Below, in pieces: positions 43,412 through 50,935 of a stretch of 64,000 nt of DNA. Numbering within the stretch: position 1 is the stretch's first letter; the number at the start of each line of letters is the position of its first letter. The position numbers were made by a program, and so were the translations under genes. The DNA lies in contig NZ_LZHZ01000061.1 of assembly GCF_001667505.1 (NCBI RefSeq), positions 1 through 64,000 on the forward strand, in the 5' to 3' direction. The notes beneath the pieces are model-generated. The model did not search any database and was not told the origin of the DNA. It saw only the letters and a list, made by a program, of their open reading frames with translations. Source of the DNA: Mycobacterium sp. ACS1612. Its GTDB lineage: Bacteria > Actinomycetota > Actinomycetes > Mycobacteriales > Mycobacteriaceae.

Positions 43412-43430
43412 TAATGCATGCGTTGCATTA
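43412..43430. promoter_or_regulatory. inverted repeat TAATGCA-N5-TGCATTA
   Basis: Perfect 7-bp arms with a 5-bp spacer, 56-74 bp before the dehydrogenase ATG, a position for an operator over its promoter. The size and A/T-rich core suit a GntR- or LysR-type site. A LysR gene lies three genes downstream. Confidence 0.45.
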
Positions 43431-43485
43431 TTCGGGCCTATATCGGTTTTGGACAAGCATTGATATGCCTCCTACCGTTGCTGAT

Positions 43486-45084
43486 ATGACTGCAACGATG
43501 TCCGACACCTCGCGCCTGACTGGTCAGATGCTGATCGCCGGTTCAACTGTGCGCGGCGCCGGCACGCCGATCCGCGGGTTCAACCCGAGCACCGGCCAGG
43601 ACCTCGAGCCCGCCTACGCGTACGGCGATGAGTCCCATGTCGACGCCGCTTGTGCGGCCGCCGCTGCGGCCTTCGCGGCCTACCGTTCGACATCGTCGGA
43701 GCAGCGCGCGGGGTTCCTCGAGGCGATCGCGGCGAATATCGAGGCCATCCGCGACGACGTCATCGCCCGCGCCGTCGCTGAATCCGGACTCGCCGAAGCC
43801 CGGATCACCGGCGAGGTCGGCCGTACCACCGGTCAGCTGCGGCTGTTCGCCGACGTGCTGCGTGAAGGCAGCTGGAACGAGGCCCGCATCGACCCCGCGC
43901 TTCCGGACCGGAAGCCATTGCCCCGCCCTGATGTTCGGCAACGCTCCATCGCCATCGGACCGGTGGCCGTATTCGGCGCCAGCAATTTCCCGTTGGCGTT
44001 CTCGGTTGCAGGAGGCGACACTGCGTCGGCGTTGGCCGCAGGCTGCCCCGTCGTCGTCAAGGCGCACGACGCCCACCCGGGCACCTCGGAGTTGATCGGC
44101 CGCGCGATCACCGAAGCCGTCACCGACAGCGGACTGCCCGCAGGCACGTTCTCGTTGCTGTACGGTTCCGGACCCGGGCTGGGTATCGCGCTCGTGACCG
44201 ACCCGCGCATCAAGGCCGTCGGCTTCACCGGTTCCCGTACCGCTGGAATGGCTCTCGTCGCCGCGGCCGCGGGCCGTCCCGAACCCATCCCGGTGTACGC
44301 CGAGATGAGCTCCATCAACCCGGTGTTCCTGCTCGACGGCGCGCTGGCGACCCATGGCGCGGACCTCGGCCGGGCATTCGTCGCGTCCCTGACCATGGGC
44401 TCCGGCCAGTTCTGCACCAACCCCGGCCTGGTGATCGCTGTCAACGGCCCCGGCCTCGACACGTTCCTTGGTGCGGCCCGCGACGCGGTGGCGCAAGCGC
44501 CCGCGACGCCGATGCTCACGCCGGGCATCGCGTCGAACTACGCCGCCGGTGTCGATGCGCTCAGCGGCGCGGCCGATCTCGTCGTGCGCGGCGGCGCCGA
44601 CGATAACCAAACCACCTGCCGCGCTGCCCTGTTCGCGACCGATGCGAAAAGCTTCCTGTCGACCGAGGCCCTGCAGGCCGAGGTCTTCGGCTCGTCCAGC
44701 TTGATCGTGCGCTGCGCCGACGCGGCCGAGATGCGCACCGTCGCGGAGAACATCGAGGGCCAGCTGACTGCCACCGTGCACGCCGACGAATCCGACTACG
44801 ACGAGGCTCGTCAGCTGGTCCCTCTGCTCGAGCTCAAAGCAGGCCGAATCCTGTTCGACGGCTGGCCCACCGGTGTCGAGGTCGGCCACGCCATGGTGCA
44901 CGGTGGCCCATACCCTGCGACGTCGGACTCGCGCACCACGTCCGTCGGGTCGCGCGCGATCGAGCGCTTCCTGCGCCCGGTCGCATACCAGAACGCGCCG
45001 AAGGCGCTGCTGCCGAGCGCAATTGCCGACGGCAACCCCGACCACCTGTGGCGGCGCATCGACGGCCGACTCACACAAGACTGA
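43486..45084 (+). CDS. 2,5-dioxovalerate (alpha-ketoglutaric semialdehyde) dehydrogenase-type ALDH
   Basis: A 532-residue aldehyde dehydrogenase of the KGSADH subfamily: FNPSTGQDLEP, IGPVAVFGASNFPLAFSVAGGDTASALAAGCPVVVKAHDAHPGT, GFTGSR, EMSSINPVFLL, and catalytic Cys in GSGQFCTNPG. The enzyme makes 2-oxoglutarate from its semialdehyde, the last step of oxidative pentose and glucarate breakdown. The start is ambiguous among 43465, 43486 and 43498; 43486 is used. The next gene is a stump of the preceding enzyme of that pathway, so the route may be broken or run elsewhere. Confidence 0.85.
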   Translation: MTATMSDTSRLTGQMLIAGSTVRGAGTPIRGFNPSTGQDLEPAYAYGDESHVDAACAAAAAAFAAYRSTSSEQRAGFLEAIAANIEAIRDDVIARAVAESGLAEARITGEVGRTTGQLRLFADVLREGSWNEARIDPALPDRKPLPRPDVRQRSIAIGPVAVFGASNFPLAFSVAGGDTASALAAGCPVVVKAHDAHPGTSELIGRAITEAVTDSGLPAGTFSLLYGSGPGLGIALVTDPRIKAVGFTGSRTAGMALVAAAAGRPEPIPVYAEMSSINPVFLLDGALATHGADLGRAFVASLTMGSGQFCTNPGLVIAVNGPGLDTFLGAARDAVAQAPATPMLTPGIASNYAAGVDALSGAADLVVRGGADDNQTTCRAALFATDAKSFLSTEALQAEVFGSSSLIVRCADAAEMRTVAENIEGQLTATVHADESDYDEARQLVPLLELKAGRILFDGWPTGVEVGHAMVHGGPYPATSDSRTTSVGSRAIERFLRPVAYQNAPKALLPSAIADGNPDHLWRRIDGRLTQD

Positions 45085-45087
45085 CCC

Positions 45088-45288
45088 GTGACACCGATCA
45101 ACGAGACCGGCGAGGTCGATCTCGACCTGCTGGCGCGACATGTCGGCAGCGGCGTCGACGCCGGCCCCGGCGGTGTGTTCATCGCGTGCGGCACAGGCGA
45201 ATTCCGTGCTCTTGAAGCCGAGGAGTTCGGCCGCGTGGTCCGGACCGCTGTCGATCCGCAGTTCGAGACGCTCAGCTCACGCTGGTAG
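45088..45288 (+). pseudogene. remnant of 5-dehydro-4-deoxyglucarate dehydratase (KdgD)
   Basis: A 66-residue frame 3 bp after the dehydrogenase stop. Residues 8-57 (GEVDLDLLARHVGSGVDAGPGG, VFIACGTGEFRALEAEEFGRVVRTAV) match the N-terminus of DHDPS-family 5-dehydro-4-deoxyglucarate dehydratases, the enzyme that feeds the neighbouring dehydrogenase. The match then stops in unrelated residues. The catalytic Lys and Tyr lie in the missing ~240 residues. It is therefore a deletion remnant, not a small protein. Confidence 0.75.
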
Positions 45289-45426
45289 CGATATCGCCGA
45301 ACGTGGGTTACCCGCACGCTTCGGGTGCCTGAGACGTGCGTTGAGCCCACACTCGGCGGTCGACGGAGCCTAGACTGATGCAGAATGGGCACGCGATTGG
45401 CGTGCAGTGATGCGAGGAGTGCATCG

Positions 45427-46353
45427 GTGTTTTCGCTTGCCCGGCTGTCCTGTTTCGTCGCCGTCGCTGAGGAGCTGCACTTCGGGCGGGCCGCCGAGCG
45501 ACTCCGCATGACGCAGCCGCCACTGAGCAGGCAGATCCAGCAGCTGGAGAACGAGCTCGGAGTGCAACTCATCGATCGCACGACGCGGACCGTAACGCTG
45601 ACACCGGCGGGGCTGGCGTTTTTGCCCGATGCCCGGCGCATCCTGCAGCTCGCGGAGGGCGCAGCGCAGACGGTGAAGCGGATCCCCGAAGGGGACCTGG
45701 GCACCGTCGTCGTCGGGTTCACCGCGGCGACGGCTCATGTCGTGCTGCCCCGCCTGCTCGGCGCGGCGCGGGAGAAGCTGCCCGACGTGAAATTGGATCT
45801 ACGGGAGATGGTGACGGCGGTACAGCTCGAGGGGCTGATGGCCGGCGAGCTGGACCTGGGGATGGCGCGGCCGCCGGTGAAGCGACCGGGCCTGGTGTCG
45901 CGGCCGCTGCTGCACGAACAGTTGATCGCGGCGCTGCCGGAGGCGCATCCGATGGCGTCGCTGGGCCGGCAGTTGACGCTCAACGATCTCGACGGCCAGG
46001 ACGTCATCATGTACTCGCCGGTGCAGGCGCGGTATTTCAATGAGTTGCTCATCAGCACGTTCACGATCGCTGGGGCGACCCCGCGCTATGTGCAGTACGT
46101 GACGCAGGTGCACACGATGCTGGTGTTGGTGCGCTCGGGCATCGGTATCGCGCTGGTGCCCGCGTCGGCGGCGACGCCGCATCCCGACGGGGTGGTATTC
46201 CGCTCCATCGGCGCGTTCCGGGAGCGGCCCGTCGAATTGGACGCGGTGTGGCGGGGGGACAGTCCGAATCCCGCGCTGCTGCGGCTGTTGAGAGATGTTC
46301 TGCCGCAGCGGGAATGGACGACGGACGACCTGGTCGAGGACGTGGTTGGCTAG
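45427..46353 (+). CDS. LysR-family transcriptional regulator
   Basis: A 308-residue LTTR: an N-terminal winged HTH (FVAVAEELHFGRAAERLRMTQPPLSRQIQQLENELGVQLIDR) and a two-lobed effector domain (GTVVVGFTAATAHVVLPRLL). The GTG at 45427 follows GAGGAG at 8 nt. TAGACT near 45370 is a candidate -10. It follows the decayed dehydratase and the semialdehyde dehydrogenase, so it may once have controlled sugar-acid breakdown. The stop shares CTAG with the convergent amiC. Confidence 0.87.
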   Translation: MFSLARLSCFVAVAEELHFGRAAERLRMTQPPLSRQIQQLENELGVQLIDRTTRTVTLTPAGLAFLPDARRILQLAEGAAQTVKRIPEGDLGTVVVGFTAATAHVVLPRLLGAAREKLPDVKLDLREMVTAVQLEGLMAGELDLGMARPPVKRPGLVSRPLLHEQLIAALPEAHPMASLGRQLTLNDLDGQDVIMYSPVQARYFNELLISTFTIAGATPRYVQYVTQVHTMLVLVRSGIGIALVPASAATPHPDGVVFRSIGAFRERPVELDAVWRGDSPNPALLRLLRDVLPQREWTTDDLVEDVVG

Positions 46354-47759
46354 CCGTCCGCGATTCGGGTGAAGGGCCGGGCCTCCTCGAGTTCGAGCGC
46401 CAACTCCAGCAGAAGCGCTTCGCGTCCGAGGTCGGCGGAGAGCATCATACCGATCGGCATTCCGTTCGCGGTTTCGGCGAGCGGCAGCGAGATAGCGGGT
46501 TCGCCGGTGATGTTGGCCAGCGGTGCGAACGCGTTCCAGCTGATCCCTCGGTCGATGATATGGGCGGCGTCGGCGGTCGGGCCGGGGCAGCCGAGGCGCG
46601 GCGTCGCGTCGGCCGTCGTCGGGCTCAGCACCACGTCATAGCCCTCGAAGAACCGTGCGGTGCGCCGCCGGACGGCGCGCAAACGCAGTATCGCGGCAGG
46701 GAGGCGGTGCAGGTTGTGACGGGCGTAGTGGTCCAGGCCGCGCGTCAGGTTGGTCAACCGGTTGCGATCGAACGTGTCGCCGAACGCGCGCTGGATGCCC
46801 TTCACCTGCCACCGGGCGAGCAGGGCCCAATACAGCACGAAGTCGTCGGTCACAGTGGAAGGAATCGGAAGCTTTTCGACGTGGTCGACGCGGTGGCCGA
46901 GCTGTTCGAGCAGGCTGGCGGTTTTCATCGTCAGCTCACGTACTTCGGGGCTGCACTCGCGCTTGTCCGAACGGGTGACGACGCCGATCCGCAACCGTTG
47001 CCTGCCTGGATGCTTCACGTCGCCGATCGGCGGCAGTGTTGGATGGCGCCAGTCGCGTTCAATCTCGCGGTAGAAGGCCGCGGTGTCACGCACCGACCGG
47101 GTCAGCACGCCGTTGACGAGCAGATGAACCGGAATGCGTGCCCTGTCGTCCAGCGGCAGTCTGCCCCGCGACGGCTTCAAGCCCACCAGGCCGGTGCAGG
47201 AGGCCGGCAGCCGGACCGAGCCACCGCCGTCGTTACCGTGCGCGATCGGCACCGCACCGGCGGCGACGAGTGCGGCCGAGCCCGATGAGGAACCGCCTGC
47301 GGTGTATTCGGTGTGCCACGGGTTGCGGACCGCGCCCAGTCGAGGATGTTCGGCGGTTCCGGCCAGCCCGAGTTCCGGCATCTGGGTTTTGCCCAGCGAT
47401 ATCAGCCCGGAGGCCAGGTAGAGCCGGGTGCACTTGCTGTCGGCCGCGGGCCGGTGCGGCACCCAGGCATCCGAGCCCGACTTCGTCGGCAGCCCCGCCA
47501 CACCGACACAGTCCTTGATGAAAGTCGGTACACCGGCGAAGAATCCGCCATCCCGACCTCGCTCCGATACCTTGGCGCGTGCCTGGTCGAACGCCTGACA
47601 CGCCAAGCCGCCCAGCGCCGGATTGACCGACTCGGTGCGCGCGATGGCGGCGTCCACTACCTCGGACCCGGTCACCCGCCCGGCTTTGACAGCCTCGGCC
47701 AGAGCGACCGCGTCGAGTTCGCCGAGAGCGTCGTCGGTGAAAGCGTGTACGTGCGTCAT
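46350..47759 (-). CDS. amiC: amidase AmiC
   Basis: A 469-residue amidase-signature hydrolase very like M. tuberculosis AmiC (Rv2888c): THVHAFTDDALGELDAVALAEAV, GVPTFIKDCVGVAG with the catalytic Lys, EYTAGGSSSGSAALVAAG with the cis-Ser, and the nucleophile Ser in DGGGSVRLPAS. NPWHTEYTAGG and IAHGNDGGGS are characteristic. It hydrolyses carboxamides to acids and ammonia; the physiological amide is unknown. The ATG at 47759 has GGGGGGCG upstream; the frame open to 47867 is not supported. Confidence 0.9.
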   Translation of the reverse strand: MTHVHAFTDDALGELDAVALAEAVKAGRVTGSEVVDAAIARTESVNPALGGLACQAFDQARAKVSERGRDGGFFAGVPTFIKDCVGVAGLPTKSGSDAWVPHRPAADSKCTRLYLASGLISLGKTQMPELGLAGTAEHPRLGAVRNPWHTEYTAGGSSSGSAALVAAGAVPIAHGNDGGGSVRLPASCTGLVGLKPSRGRLPLDDRARIPVHLLVNGVLTRSVRDTAAFYREIERDWRHPTLPPIGDVKHPGRQRLRIGVVTRSDKRECSPEVRELTMKTASLLEQLGHRVDHVEKLPIPSTVTDDFVLYWALLARWQVKGIQRAFGDTFDRNRLTNLTRGLDHYARHNLHRLPAAILRLRAVRRRTARFFEGYDVVLSPTTADATPRLGCPGPTADAAHIIDRGISWNAFAPLANITGEPAISLPLAETANGMPIGMMLSADLGREALLLELALELEEARPFTRIADG

Positions 47760-47995
47760 GGTTCGCCCCCCGTTGCGCAAGCCTCGCTGATTGTATGCCC
47801 TCGAACGTTGCTGGGATCGTTTATTTCGCCGTTCAGTGGGTTCTTTGGACTTTGCTTGAAATGACAACTAACGCCGGTTTCGAGCCGACGCCATGAGAGT
47901 TGTTCTCTCTCAACGAAAATGAACGATCGGGGATCCCGTCGAGGCGGTGCGGTCTTCACTCGTTGCGCACGTCCACGCCGTGCTAGCGTGAATTC

Positions 47996-48328
47996 ATGCT
48001 GTCGAGGATGAAAGTGGTTGTAGCCGCTGCCAGTATCGCGCTGCCGCTCGGCCTCGGAACCGGGATCGCCTCGGCGCAACCCGACGTGACCTCGGTTGTG
48101 AACACGACATGCACCTACGATCAAGTCATCGCGGCGCTCAACGCCAACTCACCGGGCGATGCCGCTCAGTTCACGAGCAGCCCCGTCGCGGTGGGGTGGT
48201 TGCATTCATTTCTCGGCGCACCTCGTGATCAACGCCAGCAGATGATTCAGCAAGTGCAGAGTATCCCGGCCGCGGGGCCATACACTGGGCTTGTTCTGCA
48301 GGTAGCCAATTCCTGCAACAAGTACTGA
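47996..48328 (+). CDS. hemophore-related secreted protein
   Basis: A 110-residue protein. MLSRMKVVVAAASIALP, then GIASAQPDV, is a signal peptide with cleavage after SAQ or ASA near residue 27. The mature domain has the pattern of the mycobacterial hemophore-like family: VVNTTCTYDQVIAALNANSPGDAAQF, then FLGAPRDQRQQMIQQVQ and VANSCNKY, two Cys that would form one disulphide around a four-helix bundle. TAGCGT ends 6 nt before the ATG, so the mRNA may be leaderless. Haem binding is inferred from family only. Confidence 0.8.
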   Translation: MLSRMKVVVAAASIALPLGLGTGIASAQPDVTSVVNTTCTYDQVIAALNANSPGDAAQFTSSPVAVGWLHSFLGAPRDQRQQMIQQVQSIPAAGPYTGLVLQVANSCNKY

Positions 48329-48352
48329 GGTTGCTGGACAGGGTGTTCAGGG

Positions 48353-48897
48353 TCACCCCGACGTGGCCGCAGGTATCGGAGCCGGCGTGACCAGCGTGCC
48401 GGTCCGCAAGAAGCTGTCGAGGTTGCGCAGCGTCAATTTCTCCATCGCCGCACGGGTTTCCACCGTTCCGCTCGCCACGTGCGGCAGCACCACGACGTTG
48501 TCCATCGTCAGCAACACCTCCGGCAGTTTGGGCTCATCGATGAACACGTCGAGTCCCAGCGCATCGATCACCTCGCGGCTCACCAACCCCGTAGTGCCGG
48601 AGCCCCCGGCCGCCGCGACGATCAGCACATCGACGGCTGCCGCCAGCTCCACCGGCGACCCCACATAGGTGTAGACGAACCCTCGACTGCGTGCCGATTG
48701 TGATACCAGATCACACATCCAAATGCGCTGAGCCGCTTCGCAATTGCGCTGCCGATCCGACCCAGGCCGATGACGCCCACTCTTTTGTTGCTCACTTGAT
48801 GCGTCAGCGGGTAGTTCCCGTCCACCGACCACCGACCCGCCCGCACATAACGGTCCCTGGGCGGCACGCGTATCGGGTTCGTCGGGTTCGGGCACAT
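48353..48897 (-). pseudogene. decayed D-2-hydroxyacid dehydrogenase
   Basis: Pieces of one NAD-dependent 2-hydroxyacid dehydrogenase lie in two frames. 5' part: RDRYVRAGRWSVDGNYPL and HQVSNKRVGVIGLGRIGSAIA, the NAD-binding loop. Near 48675 a single-base loss shifts the frame to TYVGSPVELAAAVDVLIVAA. Then VIDALG runs directly into LDVFIDEPKLPEV, with about 27 residues of the usual sequence between them missing. The catalytic domain upstream of RDRYV, normally ~100 residues, is also absent. Three independent lesions make decay certain. Confidence 0.82.
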
Positions 48898-49158
48898 CGG
48901 ACGGTGTGCGTGGAACCTGTTCCGCGCCTTCGGTTCTGCAGGTCAGCGGTGACGGGCTCGGGTCGGGTGCCTGACTGCGGCTTGGCGTGGGCCGCCGACG
49001 TGAGAAGACCACGGGCATGATCGGTGCTGCGCAGTTGAACGCGCTGCGCAGCTGCCGAATGTATTGATGACGCCGCATTCGTCAGGCGTCACGCGACACG
49101 TCCATGGGCCGGGCCGACGACGTGGCGGCGATGGCCGAACGCACTACTGGGCGAGGGC

Positions 49159-50736
49159 CTAACCGTTGCCCGACGAGTACTCCAACGCCGGCTCGTTGGA
49201 ATCCACATGACCGTTGCTGCGGATGGTCAGGTGATCGGGTCGCACCTCGTAGCTCGCCCCGTCCTCTGGATTGACGACATCGAAGCCGCCGCCGTTGGGC
49301 ACGGCGTTGGCCAGCCGGACGTTCGCGCCGTCGCGCAGTCGTTCGCCGTGGTAGTAGTAGCTGCCCGACGGTGTCTGGCAGATCACGGCCAGTGACTGCG
49401 CGGTCCTGATCGCCGCGGTAGGCGTGCTGCCCGCGTCGCACCGGGCGGCGTGTCCGACGAAGCCCTGCGCGTCGCTGCCCGAAACGCCGGGCAGCGGTGT
49501 CCCGCTGGTGGTGGGAGTCGTCGACGTCGTGGTGGTGGGCGGGGTGGTCGTCGTGGTGGACGGCGACACCGTCTCGGTCTGTGTGGTGGTCGAAGGCGGC
49601 GGCACCGCCATGGTCGTCGTCGGTGGTGGCGCCGCGGTCTGCCTGTCGCCGTCGAACAGCTGCATCGCCAGCACCACTGCGACACCGAACAACAGGATGG
49701 TCGCCACCACCAACGCCACCTGACCGGCTCGGAACCGCGACGTGCGGGCCACCGGTTCGGGCGCCGGAAGCGCGGGCGGCGGGTACGGCGTGTATCCCGT
49801 CCCAGCTGGATTGGCGTACATCGCCGAGAACTGCATGGTCGATGGCGGCGCGCCGGGCGCAGCCGCAGGCACGGGCGCCGGCGCGGGCGGCACCGGGCCG
49901 CCGGACAGCGCGGCCGTCGCGGCCTTGGCCATCTCCCCCGCCGACGAGAACCGGTCGCCGGGCTTCTTGGCCATGCCCTTGGCGATCACGTCGTCGAACG
50001 CGCGCGGGATCCCCCGGCGCATGATGCTCGGCCTCGGCGGCGGCGAGAACATGTGCGCGGTCATCAGCTGCCGCAGGTCGCCGGTCTCGAACGGAGGACG
50101 TCCGGTCAACATCTCGTAGAGCAGGCAGGTCAGCGAGTACACGTCCGCCGACGGCCCGACCTGCCCGCCGCTGAACCGCTCCGCGGACATGTACGCGCAC
50201 GAGCCGATGATCAGCCCCGTCATCGTCATGCTCGCATCGCCGCCGCCGTGCGCGATCCCGAAGTCCACCAGGTAGGCGAAGTCGTCGGGCGTGAGTAGCA
50301 CGTTTTCCGGCTTGATGTCGCGATGGACCAGGCCGTCGGCGTGTGCCGCATCCAGGGCGGCGGCCACCTGCGAGATGATCCGAGTCGCCCGCCCTGGCTC
50401 GATCGGCCCGTTCGCCCGCAGTTCGTCCTTCAGGCTGCCACCCTCGACCAGCCGCATGTCGATGTACAGCACGCCGTCGATGTCGCCGAAGTCGTGCACG
50501 GGGATGACGTGCGGCTCCTGCAGTCGCGCGGCCACGCGGGACTCCCGCCGGAATCGCTCCTGATAGTTCGGGTCCGCGGCCATCTCGGCGCGCAGCACCT
50601 TCACCGCCACCGTGCGCTCCTTCACCGTGTCGTAGGCGCGGTACACCTCGCCCATCCCGCCGACTCCGATCAGGGCGTTGAGCTCGTAGGGCCCGAAACG
50701 GGTGCCCAGGCGCGAGCCACCGTGTGCGGAGGTCAT
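49159..50736 (-). CDS. receptor-type Ser/Thr protein kinase
   Basis: A 525-residue transmembrane kinase: glycine loop GVGGMGEVYRAYD, Lys46, HRDIKPENVLL, DFGIAHGGG and ERFSGG activation region. A Pro/Ala linker precedes a membrane helix (QVALVVATILLFGVAVVL), then a Thr-rich stalk (PSTTTTTPPTTTTS) and a C-terminal extracellular domain with two Cys (ARCDAG, VICQTPSGSYYYHGERLRDG) found in several mycobacterial kinases. The ATG at 50736 has AGGA at 8 nt. It diverges from the MmpL-polyketide operon, so its outside domain may report on envelope lipids, which is an inference. Confidence 0.9.
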   Translation of the reverse strand: MTSAHGGSRLGTRFGPYELNALIGVGGMGEVYRAYDTVKERTVAVKVLRAEMAADPNYQERFRRESRVAARLQEPHVIPVHDFGDIDGVLYIDMRLVEGGSLKDELRANGPIEPGRATRIISQVAAALDAAHADGLVHRDIKPENVLLTPDDFAYLVDFGIAHGGGDASMTMTGLIIGSCAYMSAERFSGGQVGPSADVYSLTCLLYEMLTGRPPFETGDLRQLMTAHMFSPPPRPSIMRRGIPRAFDDVIAKGMAKKPGDRFSSAGEMAKAATAALSGGPVPPAPAPVPAAAPGAPPSTMQFSAMYANPAGTGYTPYPPPALPAPEPVARTSRFRAGQVALVVATILLFGVAVVLAMQLFDGDRQTAAPPPTTTMAVPPPSTTTQTETVSPSTTTTTPPTTTTSTTPTTSGTPLPGVSGSDAQGFVGHAARCDAGSTPTAAIRTAQSLAVICQTPSGSYYYHGERLRDGANVRLANAVPNGGGFDVVNPEDGASYEVRPDHLTIRSNGHVDSNEPALEYSSGNG

Positions 50737-50935
50737 GCTCATCCTTTCGGTCCTAACCATTTCGAACCCCGACGCGCAGTGTTACACCCGTGTTCCCACA
50801 TTGGATGCACGCATAACGTTGCCGAAATCAAAGCGCAGCAAAGCAACTGGCTTCGGCGCCACGTGGACACCACACTACGGACACCTGACCGGTGCCGCAT
50901 GTCCCGCCACATTGAACGCTTGCCGACCGTCTTTC

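Noticed and set aside
43543..45141. 532-residue minus-strand frame opposite the dehydrogenase
   Set aside because: Composition is low complexity with no family match; it is a shadow of an aldehyde dehydrogenase with all catalytic residues.
45088..45288. small stand-alone protein after the dehydrogenase
   Set aside because: Most of it is a clean match to the start of a larger dehydratase, and the match breaks off abruptly; a deletion remnant is simpler.
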